Notes under the pieces: model-generated
The model's input: only the letters and a program-made list of their open reading frames with translations
Told to the model about the DNA's origin: nothing
The model's database searches: none
Position numbers and translations under genes: made by a program
Part shown: positions 9,416 through 20,617 of the stretch, one piece after another
Position numbering within the stretch: position 1 is the first letter of the stretch
How the letters are laid out: every line of letters begins with the position of its first letter
Source: Chromera velia
Taxonomy: Eukaryota; Sar; Chromeraceae
Assembly: GCA_018398765.1 (NCBI GenBank)
Contig: JAHBMJ010000525.1
Span: 1-26,519 of the forward strand
Length of the DNA: 26,519 nucleotides
Reading direction: 5' to 3'

Positions 9416-10133
9416 GCAGGGTAGAGAACTACGATTACTGTTCCTTGTTCATGTAAACGTTTTTATACCTCCGCCCCCTGGACCCCCCCTTAATTTATTT
9501 AGAAATATATTCCTGAATACATTCTTGATTATATTACTTTTAGAGTGAGTAACCAATGAATATAAATATATTTTGTAATTAAATACCTTTGTTTATTATT
9601 TATAGTTATAGTTGTCTAACTTATATCTAGCTAGTTACTAATCTACTTTAGTGTACTTCTATAGGTCTACTTCTATCTTTTAGTTTAGCTTTTAGTATAG
9701 CATAGCATTGCCTTTTGACAGTAAAAGATATCATCATATATGTATGAATTTTAACTTTATAACGTCTTTGTTCTTGTTTAAACTGAAAACTAGACTAAAA
9801 AAAAAGTTTGTAATAAAGCTAGTTAGCTAGCTGATTAATTTCTAAATTAATTTAACAATCGAATCTAAAACTCTAGCTTAAACCAAGCTATATTTAATTT
9901 TACCTGATTAAACAAGTTTTAAAAAGGTCTTTTGATATATTTTATGTTAGAATTTGTAACCATGCAGTAATCCATACCTACTATGCAGTTTCATTACTCC
10001 TGCATTAGAGTTAGTGTATGGCTTTCAAGTTTACTACTAATAGTTAGATCTACTGGACGGAATCCGATCGACGGATTGAATTAAGGCGTTACCCTCTAGG
10101 TATGACCTGTAAACTAGCACTCAGGCATCCCTT

Positions 10134-13100
10134 TTAAACTTCTGACTGGTCCTTCAGGGTGAGCCCAGGTACTGCACACAATGCCGGGAACAGAAAATTA
10201 AGGGCAAGGGATTATACAGCAAGATCGCAAATAAGAAGCAAAGAGGACTAGAAAGAAAGATTGATCGGGAAGAAGGACCGAAGCCAGGACCGAACAGATT
10301 CCCAGATAGACAATTAAGAAAAGAAATGCTGACCAGCAACTCATCATCAAAAAGCATGAAAAATGAAGGAATCCAACAAACTGTCACGCACAGAAGAAAA
10401 GACGGCAACCGAGTCCACTTCACATACACTTCTGACTTACTCACTGACTGACTGACTGACAGGCTGACTGACTGACCTCTCTGGATCCACTCGGCTTCTC
10501 TCTCAGGAATCTCCTTCAACCCTTCAAACGGAAAATTCCGGAGTCTCCTTGCCAGACTCTCTGCTGCCAGACGTGCGTCCCTCACGGTGTCAGACGCAGA
10601 CACACCATGAAAGTCCCCCCCCACTACCTGCATGCAGGTATGCGAATCAGAGAGAGAGGGAGAACCCATGCATGCAGCAGGAAGACGCAGGAGGAAAGAG
10701 CAGGAAGACAAAGAGGGAGGTTGTCGAATCCCCAAACAATTGCAAGAAGCGGAGCTCTATGTCCACCAGCCATTGTATGTAAATCTGCCGAATGAGCACT
10801 CTTGTCTTATCCCTCCCTTCGTGTGCAAAAGACCCCTCAGGGGCAAGCCCTGTAAGAACGGTATCAAAAGACATCCACCCACCGACCCACCCACCCACCC
10901 ACCCACTTGCATCCATGGTATTTCTCGACACCGAACTTGGTGGATCTTTTTCATCTTCTCCGCGTGTCCCTCTGTAAGTACGGCCTTCCCTCTATCCTCA
11001 TACAGTCGCCCAGGAACAGTCTCTTGCCGGACCCAAACCTGCATGTGGTGTGTGCCCGTGAGGGGGGGGTCAGGGGGACCGGTTATTAGAAACGACAGTC
11101 AAGGGGGGAGGCAGTAAAGCAGAAGTGCGAGGTGGAGCGTCTACGAAATTCTTTTGATGCATATCTTTCTGTTCTATCTGTGCGTGGCGACTTTTTCGAT
11201 GCTCTTCTCTCTCTGCCTCTCTGTCTGTGTGTCAGTCTGTCAGGCAGAAAAAAGAGAAAGAGAGCGCACAGGAGAGGGAGAGAGAGAAGGGGGGGGAGGG
11301 AGAGATGCAGAAACAAACCATTCCGTTGGCACGCCGTATTGATTCCTTCTTTCAAGGGACACAACAACAAGAAAACTAGCTGACCTCCTCTGTCTCCGAC
11401 GCAATCCCGAGAACCTTCTCTGCGAACACCTGCGCCCTCTCAGCTGCCTCCTCTGGTGCCTCATGCCTGCACCCAAATTGCCCCCCAAAGAGCCCCTTTT
11501 CCCTCTCCCACTCTCTACCACTCTGCGCTCTCACTGTGACAACAATGCGGGCCTCCCTTTTGAACACAGATTCATAGTCAGGAAACACCCAACTGCTCAG
11601 ATGTGCAGACAGCACGCCCTGAGCAGGGCCCTCCCGTCTCCACTCTCGGGAAGGCACGACGACCCCCGAAGTTCTCTGCGACAAGCGGAGGCAACAGCAA
11701 CAAAACAACGCAGAAGAAGGGGCAGGAAGGAATCATCTGAAGCAAGCAAGAAAAGGATCTACCCTTCATTCCATTCCGTCCAGAGAGCACCACAAGACGC
11801 GGAACAGGAAGAACTCTCGAGACGGAAAGGAGGAAGACAAAGGAAACCTCTTCAATGAGCAAAAGCAAAAATCCCCCCACCCCATGACAAACTGACCCCT
11901 AGAGACATAGGGATGACGGAATCTGCCCAGCCCATGTTCACCGTATACGTGTGTGAGTGGGAGATTCCCCCCATCTCAACAGCCACCGTTCTCTCTCCAC
12001 TCTCCCATCCCCTGCCATCCCAAGCATCCCGTGTCCACGGATGGTCGAGGAGACGTACAGCATCGGGAGCCTGGACTGCCATGACCACGCCATCCACAGA
12101 GAGACACTCTCCAGACTCTAACAGAACCTCCGCAGCACCAGACTGACCCTCTGCTCTCGTCTGATCCTCTTTCTCATTTTCCTTCTTTCTTTTGGCCCCC
12201 CGTACCCCTGCAACAGCAGTCGAAAGACGAATCTGAACCGTCTCAGATTCCTCCTGTGCCGACCTGCCTGGCGCTCTGCTCTCATTCGCTGACCTCCCTC
12301 CAGCTCTCAACCCTCTTTCCAACGACGAAATAAGAAACCCCGCACCCTTCTTGAACGTGAAAATACCCCCACCGCTCAACGCTACCCTCTGATGAAAGGC
12401 GTCAGTCTTCGGAACAAAGTACATACCCTCCACATCCCCCCCCTGTTTTCGACTAGAAGAAGGACGTACCAATCCTCCCAACAATGACCTGCCCTCTCTT
12501 TCTGCTGCCCACAGAGACGGGAAGACAGACCGCGCAGAGAGTTCAGATGGAGACACACCAAAGGAGCCGATGCAAATGGGGTCAATGATCTTATCAACAA
12601 AACTCATCGATGTCCGTCTCCGAAAAAAACTCTCTACACTCTCATCCACCCCTTCTCCACGTTTCGTGCTCAAGTCTCTCAGAACCGCAGGGAGGAACCT
12701 CACCAAATCCCCGCGAGACGGCACCTTCCGTACCATTCCATCCCACAAGATTGACAAACGCAGATAGTCAACAAAGAACGCACGGGACTGTGCTGTTGTG
12801 ATCACTTTATCCTCCACCCCGAGACACCGTATCAGCCCCAGCAGATCACTCCCCCCCCTCCCAGTCATACGGAAGAACTGCAACCCCTCCTCCACGTGGT
12901 GCCGGCCTCGGGGTTCAGGCAGGTCAATCGCATAGGGTCCGTATATATTGCCATATGCGGTCGTCACTGGTTGTCTGGTTTGGTGAGTGTGGATGTAGCC
13001 TCCGAGCCTGTCTGCCTTCTCCAGAATTGTCAGACGCACGCGGGGCAGGAGGCGGCGCAAGGTGTAGGCTGTCGTCAAGCCTGCCAGTCCCCCGCCAATT

Positions 13101-13444
13101 ACACTGCAAGCACGAAAGGGTCAAATGGCAGATTTCAAAGTTTGAAATAATACGAGTAATACAAATGGTGACTGCCGTGCTTAGCTTCTCATTCTGCCCA
13201 GCTTAGTGACCCGAAGCCGAGGGGAATCAAAAGGGGCGGTGGAAATGAGAAGAAGGGGGTTCTCGGGGGGCATAGTCAAGACGGCTGGGAAAAAATACAG
13301 TAGAGCTGAAGGAGCATGCAATGCGAGGGAGGGGGCGCGCGCTTTGGCACGCAATGCTTGATAGGAGGCATGAGAGTGAAAATTGTGATCAAGCAGCAAC
13401 GAAGCAGAGCCCTGAGCTTACCAGACATGCGGCGCTCTGCTCAT
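10134..13444 (-). CDS. PPOX: Protoporphyrinogen oxidase (oxygen-dependent, HemY/PPOX type)
   Basis: PPOX oxidises protoporphyrinogen IX to protoporphyrin IX, the last step shared by heme and chlorophyll synthesis, using FAD and oxygen. Exons on the minus strand: 13422-13444, 11897-13103, 11385-11675, 10907-11038, 10477-10627 and tentatively 10134-10171; all junction phases agree. Joined, they give about 613 aa. The FAD-binding Rossmann motif VIGGGLAGL is split by the first intron (residues 9-17), followed by an Asp/Glu-type EKADRLGG (36-43). HVEEGLQFF (77-85), SPSELSARSVFP (192-203), VVVPSRE in exon 3 and the C-terminal FAD motif VVGGDFHGVSASD (552-564) all match PPOX positions. A charged, low-complexity insert (about 274-332) makes it longer than the usual 470-560 residues. 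The start is the only ATG before an upstream in-frame TGA, and it leaves no targeting peptide. The last exon is uncertain: without the final intron the frame runs to 10154 through repeat-like sequence. Confidence 0.9.
10440..10476 (-). repeat. GTCA tandem repeat at a PPOX 5' splice site
   Basis: Read on the minus strand, exon 5 of PPOX is followed directly by a run of GTCAGTCA units (with one CCT break) that ends in GTGAGTAAG. Almost every fourth base begins a possible GTCAGT donor. The first register, GT at 10476, keeps phase with the tentative last exon. Confidence 0.7.
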
Positions 13445-14228
13445 CTGTCCTCCACAAGCTTTCTTCTGACAGGCAATTCGCCGTCAGAAAGGGAGCAAAA
13501 CCACGAAGTGTGGTCACCTCTCTGCTGGCAGGTGATCAGATTTCGTGTCCGTCTCCCTTCTCTCGATTTTGCCGTCTCCAAATTTCAAAATAGAACCAAT
13601 ATATACACACAGCGCTCGCTGCACGACCACGCCCCTTGCAGTCTGCGGCCCTTGACGAAAGTGTCGCCCGTTGCGTACTCGAGGAATGCTCGTAGACGGG
13701 GTGACTGTGTCAGTTTCTTACAGAATTAAGTGACAGTTCGCGTTTGAACTTTGAAGGTCAGTGACATATCAGTGCAATTCAGTGCATGCAGGCCGGGCCC
13801 CGGCATGCAGGCAGTTGCTGGAAGGCCGGGCCGGCTAATCTGCATGCATGTCATCATGCAGGGGATTGCAGGGGCCCCATGAACCCATCATATACCTGGG
13901 CTCATCATGGGCCCAGCGACATCCATGCAGCGACGGTGCTATGCCTTTGCTGTGATCATCACATGAAAAGAGTTCCATGACGATGTCAGTGTGAAGTCGA
14001 ATTGAAGCGTACACAAGTTGGAGAGCAAACCGCTTGAAAAGAAGTGTTGAAGCAGCCTTCCTTTCCAGACGCCCAGACACGAATTTTCGCCTTGAGAAAT
14101 TCATTCGAGAGAGCCCAGCTCTGTACCATCAGATCTATCCGGGATTTGAGTGTCTTCTGCTACAATACCCCCAGATGCTGGACGCAAAGAGTGCCTCCCC
14201 GCCATTGAGTGCTGAACTGCACTAAAAG
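13445..14228. promoter_or_regulatory. Divergent promoter region between PPOX and the LRR gene
   Basis: These 784 bp separate two start codons pointing away from each other. The stretch 13780-13930 is dense in GCATGCA words: GCATGCAGGC occurs twice (about 13785 and 13802), TGCATGCATG near 13839, and CATGCAG near 13855 and 13925, among GC-rich blocks such as GGCCGGGCC. On the minus strand a TATATATT lies about 155 bp before the PPOX start. The open frame at 14034-14225 begins with TTG and joins no supported exon. TGCATGCA is a known binding word for ApiAP2-type factors in apicomplexans; a role here is inference. Confidence 0.45.
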
Positions 14229-16519
14229 ATGTCGCAACCAGCTACACGAATCCACCGGGAAGCTTCTGGTCTGTCAGGAGCTAGATCTGCTCACTGATTC
14301 ACAAATGCCGTCCTCACGTCTCTTGGCTTTCAATTTTTCGTGGTCATGCAATTTTCTCCGTCTCCCTATTTTCTACTGTACTTGCAGAACAAGCAGAAGG
14401 ACTCCAGGCCCCAGACCCTAGTGGAGATCAAAACGCCCTGACAGAGGCTGTGCTGGTAGCCGCTTTTGGTCACACGGATCCGAATGCACAAGTGGGCCTC
14501 TTTCTTCCTTTTCCTCTCTCTCTGGTCCAGTATTGGATTCGTCACATATTTCCAGGCTCAGTGGAGAAGCAGTATTACGGCACAGAAGACCTTCTCAACC
14601 TCCCTTCTTGATGAAATATATATTTGATTTCGCCTATCTCCATTCTCTTTTTTTGACAGAGTGAAATTATACAGGCGCAGGGCTGATTTCGGAGGGGTGT
14701 TCTGCATGGTGAATGAGCACAAAATGCCCGTATGCCCTTTTCCTCTTCATCACCTCCTGCGCCTTTCCCTTGACGGGTACTGCAGGAGATCTCTGCACTT
14801 GTCACGCACAAGGGGGGGATGGGATTGGCTTGGGTTCTTCTGCAATTCATCAGAACGGTCAGGAAACTAGAGGAGGCGTATCTGCCCGTCCGACTATGCC
14901 TCCCTTTGAGCCCCCTCTCTTTCGGAAGGGGTGTGTTGGATGTCTGTTTCTGAGTGTATATTTGTCTGCGTCTGTCCCTCGTTATTTCTAAATCTCTCGG
15001 CCTACTGTCGGCCACACCTTCTTGCTTCTGCCGCTTCGCTACGTTTATGGGCCAGTGCGTGTGTGCGCAATGGGCACAAGGGATTCTTTCCCTCTTCCTT
15101 TGAGTCTCTCGATCTTCGCGTGATCCCTCCTTCCTCTTCCGCTTTGGTCCATTGTGAATCCCGAAGTTCCCTTCAAAGCTACTCAACCCGCTGTGCTCAT
15201 GAACCACCGGCCTCAGATGAGATGATGCATGTGTGAGTCTGCATGACGGGATGGACACCCCCATGCACCCCTGTGGATCTTGTGATCTCAAATGTGAATA
15301 GCATGTTCTCTTTTCTCTTTCTTTTTTTGTTTTCTTTCTTGCTGTTGCAGGGACGATGCTGCTTGTCTCTGGACAATCTGGACCTCTCAGGTGTGTTGGT
15401 GGGGTGGGGGGGTGCGGGCTGCTCTTTGTTGTATATGTGTGTGGGGGAAGAAGCAATAGAGCAAAAAAGAGAGTGAAACCCTGCCGGTCATTTGCTGTCA
15501 CAGTCACAGCCTCCTCCTCTTCCTGTCATTTTTATCCACGTCCGGTCTGACTCGCTTCTGTTGTGCGTTGTCTGCTCACACATGGTGCATGCAACTGGGA
15601 GTAAGAGCCATGCAGGGGCGTTGGAGTAGGTTTTCCGATAGAAGAGGGAACAATTTTTCAAGAGAGACAAAAGTAGCTCTATCCCTATATTGCTACAGCC
15701 TGTAAATGCACACTCAAAGTATGCTGCCAGTGCATTTCCGTACGGGTGGATGGCTGCAGATTTCTCTCTTGGTGCCGGGAAGCTGGAGGCTGTTTTTTCG
15801 GCTCTGCCAACAGGACCTTCTCATGTGGAGACTCTGAAGTGTGGTCAGCCGACAATTAATCATGTGTTTTCTTTCCCCATCGTGTTCCTTATGTCTTCCC
15901 CCCCCCCTCCGCCCCTCTCTCTTTCTGGCACACACGTATACATACACGCACACGCAGAATAAGAAACAATTAAGTGTACAGCTCAGGTTGCCCCCGTCTT
16001 CTCTGTTCTCTCGCCGGACCAGGCGTCTGCACAGCCACCACGCTACCCGTCTTCGCAGCAGCACTCAAGAAGGGGGGGGCAGGAGAGGGGGCTCTGACGA
16101 AGCTGAAGACTCTCATTGCAGCGGGTAAGGTTCCTTCAAAGTCCCTCTGACGTGAAATCTGAACAGCCAGAGAAAAAAGGGAGAAACTACTACTCTCAAA
16201 ATTGCACACGAGTAAATCTGAAAAGCCCCCCGAAGGAGAGAAAGAAGGAAGGAAGGAAGGAAGGAAGGAAGAGAGCTATGGCCCTAGGGGGACAACCTCG
16301 TTTTCTTTCGACGATGTGCTGCGCGCATGCACGACCTTCTCGGCTGATCTTGCTGGTGTGCAGATTGTGACCTTGAGGACGCCTCACTCTTGTTCCCCTC
16401 ACTCCCGCGAAGTCTGGAAACTCTAGAGTTGAGAGGTCGGTCAGAGCCTTCCGGGGGTGCACACGCAAGCACGCACACACACACAGAGTGACACCCNNNN
16501 NNNNNNNNNNNNNNNNNNN

Positions 16520-16554
<35 letters not shown>

Positions 16555-16560
16555 GCACGC

Positions 16561-16597
<37 letters not shown>

Positions 16598-19189
16598 CAC
16601 ACACATACACGCCCACACACACACACACACAAGCAGTCACACACACACACACAAGCAGTCACACACACACACACACACACAAGCAGTCCATCATTCCGCT
16701 TGATATCCTCTCATTGCTTTCGTGGCCAGTACTTTTTTTTCCTTCTACCGCTGTCTGCATGCATGCACGAATGGTCTTTTTCCTCTATGTTCTTCCACCC
16801 TGTCTCCTGCAGGAAACCGTTTCCGTATTGCGTCCATGGAGACCCTTAGCTCGGTCCTCGAGGCCCGGTGGCTCCCGTTTCTGGTGTCTCTCGACTTGAG
16901 CGACAACCCCCTGGGTCCTCTGGGGGTGAGGGCGCTGGCGAAGGGCCTTGCAGCGCCGCTGCAGGTCCTCAAGCTAGCCCGCACTGGTGTAAAGGAAAAA
17001 GGGGTAGAGGCGTTAGCAGAAGTCCTCAAGGGAAAGAAAGTGACGAGTCTACTGACTCTTGATTTGGCAGGGAATAAGTTGTTCTCTGCTGGCCTGAAGC
17101 CCCTCGCAGCAGCATTCACCATCCCCGGTGTGGCACCCACTTTGCAGACTCTCATCCTAAAGGACAACTCGCTCACACAGTCGTCCGACCCGGAAAGGAG
17201 AGAACATGCTCCTCTGAACCGGCTGCTTCCACGAACGAGCTGAGAGAATTGGAGCACCTAGATCTGAGTCAGAATTTGATTTTTGACGAACCGTTGGTAG
17301 AGAACGGCCCCCCTGACCGTGTGTCCGCTGCCACCATCGCGGCTCCAGGCCGTTTCCCGAAACTCCGATGCCTGAATCTCGCTGATAGCGGGATACGGTC
17401 TGCGGAAGTTGGTGTTTTTATGACTGCCCTCCGAGAAGAGGGCTCTCCCTCTCTAGAAGACCTAGACCTCTCTGGCTCTCATGCAGATGTTATAGGTGAG
17501 GTGGAGCTTCAACCGGTTGCAGACACCTTTAGCGCTGGCAGCTTCTCTCGTCTTACCCGCCTGAAGATAGATCGCTGGCAGGGTGGGGTGGGGTGTGGTT
17601 GCAAGGTTTTTTTCCGAGCGATTGCAGACGGCCACACGCCATTGCTTCAGAGTCTCGAGGCACACCTAGATGACCTTGAGGAAGAGACTTTCGATGAAGC
17701 AGTAGAGATTGCTGCTGAGGCAGTGAGGGAAAAGAAAGTACCGCAGATTGAGACTCTTTGCCTCGACTTAGAAAGCCTCGTTTCCCCCGGGTCCCTTTCC
17801 GCTCTTGCGAGAGCTTTGGGGTCGGGGGGGGCCTCGTCTTTGAAGAGACTTGAGCTTGATTGGAGCAGTCCTAGCAATGGACCGGGCGGGGTACTGTTGG
17901 ACCTGGCAGGTGCGCTGGGTGGGGGGGGTATGCCGTATCTTGAGTCTCTCAAACTCGACCCTGGCTTCGGGGTAGAGGAGGGTGAGGGTGCGTCAGCAAT
18001 TGGGGAAATTCTAAGCACGGGCAAAGCTAGGTCGCTCCGCTGTGTCGAGATTCATTGTCCTGCGAACGGCACACTGCGTGCCTTCTGTGAGGGCCTGTGT
18101 GTTGGCAGCACCCCGAATCCTGAAATGAAGTTAGACCTCCACGTGTGGGACTTGCCGGCCGAGGCTCCAGCCAGTGTTCAGGCTGGGATTGCCGGGCTTG
18201 AACGGGCAATACGGACGGGAAAGCTCTCGTATCTGCGAAATATGGGAAGCCCGATCTATCATCCTCTCCCCCACACAGCTGCTGATCCCTTGGGACGTGC
18301 CCTGACGCACGCAGGGGCCAAAATGGTTTCTCTTGAGACTATTTCACTCCAGTTTGCCCCCCAGCCTCCCCCACAAAATGAGGGGCCGTCACAATTTTTG
18401 AAAGCGTTGAGTGAGGGTAGGGGGTGTCTGCCGTCTCTCGAGGCGCTTGAGTTGGGTTACCCCTCGCCCCGTCTGCTTGGAGGGGAGGCAATGCGCCAAC
18501 TCTGCGCAGTTGTGAGAGCGGGAAAAGTACCGCGCCTCAAAAGAGTTGCCGTGTTCATAAGTGGTGCGGAGGACCTGGAAGAAGACCGGAGGACGCAGGC
18601 ACTCACCGCCACCCTCTTTTCTTCCTACGCAGCCTCCTCGAGGGAAGTTTTCGTCGGTTTTCCCCCTGCCCAGCCGACAGTAGTAGATGTACGTGTGGGC
18701 ATTTTTTCTGCTTCCCTCACGTCCGATCATCTGAGCAAACTGTCCGAACTCCACGTCTCCGGAGTTTCAGGGCGGTTGGGGGTCCGTTCCCTCTGTGCAG
18801 GGATTGGGAGCGGTAAGCTCTCTTCCCTCCGAGTTCTGATTCTCCAGATGGTCCGATTGGAGGATGCAGAGAGTCAGTCTGCCCTGTCCGATAGCGTCGA
18901 TGCCGAAAAGCTGCCCTTCCTCAGGGTGCTGAGGTTAAGCAGTGCCAGTCTCCCTGATGACGGGCTGAAGGCTCTGACCTCTGCCTGGATGAGCAGGCCC
19001 CCCTGTCCTTTGCAGACCCTGGATCTGTCAGGCAACCACCTTTCGTCAGAGGGGGCAGGGACTCTGTCGACATTTCTCGGCTCTAGAAGGATGCCGGCTC
19101 TGTCAAGCATCATCCTGACAGGCAATTTGATTGATGAGATGTGGAAGACATTGTTCGAAGATGCCTTTCCGCAAATCGTGGAATGGTGA
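14229..19189 (+). CDS. Leucine-rich repeat protein (ribonuclease-inhibitor-like), about 970 aa
   Basis: Exons: 14229-14268, 14388-14491, 14786-14941, 15351-15390, 15760-15843, 16023-16124, 16364-16435 and 16813-19189. The first three are less certain; from 15351 on, phases and repeat pattern agree strongly. About 26 LxxLxL-type units are visible, such as [33 protein letters not shown] and [11 protein letters not shown], spaced mostly 28-37 residues as in ribonuclease-inhibitor-type repeats. These curved repeats bind other proteins; the partner is unknown. No signal peptide or transmembrane segment is seen, so it is probably intracellular. Exons 15760, 16023 and 16364 are phase 1 on both sides and hold roughly one repeat each, while the last exon carries most of the repeats. 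At about 17183-17244 the reading frame shifts (annotated separately). The start ATG at 14229 is chosen because exon 1 joins exon 2 in phase; upstream DNA is not open with an ATG. Confidence 0.8.
16244..16271 (+). repeat. (GGAA)n microsatellite in intron
   Basis: About seven GGAA units in the intron between exons ending at 16124 and starting at 16364 of the LRR gene. It gives short Lys/Glu/Gly frames that are not coding. Confidence 0.85.
16458..16690 (+). repeat. (CA)n array with a 23-base sequence gap
   Basis: CA/CG dinucleotide repeat with AAGCAGTC interruptions repeated three times near its 3' end (about 16631, 16653, 16681). Positions 16497-16519 are undetermined, so the true length is unknown. 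The whole array lies in the LRR-gene intron 16436-16812, so the gap does not touch coding sequence. Confidence 0.95.
17183..17244 (+). other. Frame break in the LRR gene: short intron or one-base error
   Basis: Upstream of this point the repeats are read in one frame (ending in [10 protein letters not shown]); that frame stops at 17241-17243. Downstream repeats (LEHLDLSQN) are in the frame reached by going back one base. Two explanations fit. A 62-nt intron with donor GTCCGA (G at +5 like all other donors here) and acceptor GAG would restore the frame, but the acceptor lacks the GCAG seen elsewhere. Alternatively one base is missing in the assembly or the allele: the downstream frame is open back to at least 17176 and encodes a plausible linker ([12 protein letters not shown]). 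No classical slippery heptamer is present. Confidence 0.6.
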
Positions 19190-19391
19190 CCACTATAAGG
19201 TGACCAGCTCTAGGACCAGCACCGTTACCAGACAGGTGACCAGGTAACTGTTACGCCGTGCATAGACTGCATACAGTCAATGTTAGAGGATGAAGATCAT
19301 ATGATGGTTGATATCCGAGTCATTACTAGTACTTTACAATTTGAACTTGCATGTATGTCATCATCATTATTATCATACGCCATCGCCATCG

Positions 19392-19407
19392 GCCTATATA
19401 AATAGGC
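19392..19407 (+). promoter_or_regulatory. TATA-like hairpin
   Basis: GCCTAT and ATAGGC flank ATAA, so the word contains TATATAAATA within a 6-bp stem. It lies 200 bp after the LRR stop and before GC-rich sequence without a detectable gene. It could be a stray promoter of an element or part of the 3' processing region; neither can be shown. Confidence 0.2.
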
Positions 19408-19812
19408 GTCTAGCGTTCGGCGGTTTGAACGCACGAGGCTATTCGGTTCTTCACAATTAAAACACTAGTTGAAAGTTAAGTTAAACAGCAGTTCATTTTG
19501 ATTTATATACTTAATTTAACGTTAACTATCTATGTACGTATTCCAATTAATATGTCCATACCTAGGTCCATACTGTTATTAGCAATGTTATTAAAATATA
19601 TTAGTATTGTCTAAAATATAGTAGAATATAGTATTGTGTCCCGGGCCGCCGAATTCTATTTAAGTACCAGACTACTACAAGGGACAATAGACTCAGAGTC
19701 GGATCCAAGTTAGTATCAGACTTCAACTTCTCAGTTAATTATACCTTCGTAGTAACTTGCTATAAGATGTATACATTGAATTAAGGATGTCCAGGATTAA
19801 AGCCATGTACCA

Positions 19813-20617
19813 GTTATAATTAGGGGCCATGTAAAAATTCATTTGCGTGCCAATGGCACGTAAATGCACTCTAGGGGGGGGAGGGGGGTCTTTGCGTGCC
19901 ATCGAGCCTTTTTTGGGCATTCATCTCAGTGAGGTCTGGTGGACAAGCCGTAAGTACTCAATCTTGATCCCTATAGTTGTCACATAAAAGCCACCAAATG
20001 GTTTCTCCAGATGTTATCTAGTTCTGAAACACCAGAAGTCCCAAATTTTGAAAAATTGTCTGATATTTTCATTTTCCCTCCACGATTCCCTCATTCGGCC
20101 CCCCCCCTAGCTGACAAGTCTCCTCTGATGCCCCGAATTAATTGTCGGCTTGATTGTCTGGGGCGGCTTGATTGTCTGGGTTCGCCCCGAATTGAAGGAG
20201 GACTGGGCAACCGGGATGTCCTCGGGGGACTGTTTGGTGGAAATAACAAACCGATCGAGGACTACACGTCCTCCCTTCTCATGTATCATAGGAAAGATGA
20301 TTCAATGCTTGCGCACTTTGCCATTTAATCATTAAATTGCATTGCACAAACCTATCGTAGATATGTATCGATCGCATAATTTTTGTATAGTGATTCAAAT
20401 TTAGGTTTTTAACAAGTTTTTGACAAGTTTTTAACTTAAGTTTTAGTGGTTGTTCAACATGATTTTGGACTCTAAACGGTAAAAAAATTAGTGTCAAAAA
20501 AATCTTTTTTAAAGAAAAACATTTGCGTGCCGAAGCGAGAAGGTCTAGGGGGGAAGGGGGGGGTCTTGCATGCCATTGACACTCAAATGAATTTTTACAT
20601 GACCCCTTAGCTATAAC
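19813..20617. mobile_element. Element of about 800 bp with 48-49 bp terminal inverted repeats
   Basis: The left end (19813-19860) and the reverse complement of the right end (20569-20617) match at roughly 85 percent, including CATGTAAAAATTCATTTG without a mismatch. Just inside, each end carries a G-rich block in the same orientation (about 19872-19890 and 20547-20563, AGGGGGG runs followed by TCTT). The interior has one ATG-initiated frame of 105 codons (20011-20328), and the word CGGCTTGATTGTCTGGG is repeated at 20146 and 20164. No transposase motif was recognised, so this is probably a non-autonomous DNA transposon. Target-site duplications could not be assigned with confidence. Confidence 0.65.

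Larger units (their letters stand above)
8350..10133. other. Convergent intergenic region with AT-rich island
   Basis: The region separates the 3' ends of the secreted-protein gene (+) and PPOX (-). The first 450 bp have mixed composition and no supported exon. From about 8800 to 10130 the DNA is AT-rich and full of stops in every frame. It contains a TAAAATCC-type repeat field (about 9165-9415), a hairpin (9226-9271) and CTAGCTAG-like words. AATAAATAAATAAAT near 9045 is too far from the stop at 8349 to be a confident polyadenylation signal. No TIR pair long enough to define an element was seen. Confidence 0.6.

Noticed and set aside
14492-14530. 39-nt in-frame mini-intron (GTGGGC...CAG) leading to a stop after NLPS
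   Set aside because: Would end the protein before the LRR exons; the donor joins well with the acceptor at 14785. Kept only as a possible alternative end.
14660-14708. Possible LRR-gene exon after an ACAG acceptor
   Set aside because: Its phase does not match exon 14388-14491, and its donor (GTGAAT) lacks G at +5; joining 14491 directly to 14786 keeps phase and uses better sites.
16457-16849. His-Thr frames across the CA array
   Set aside because: Pure microsatellite translation with a sequence gap; lies in an intron.
20011-20328. 105-codon frame inside the 19813-20617 element
   Set aside because: Has an ATG but no recognisable transposase or other motif and AT-rich low-information sequence; not listed as a gene.
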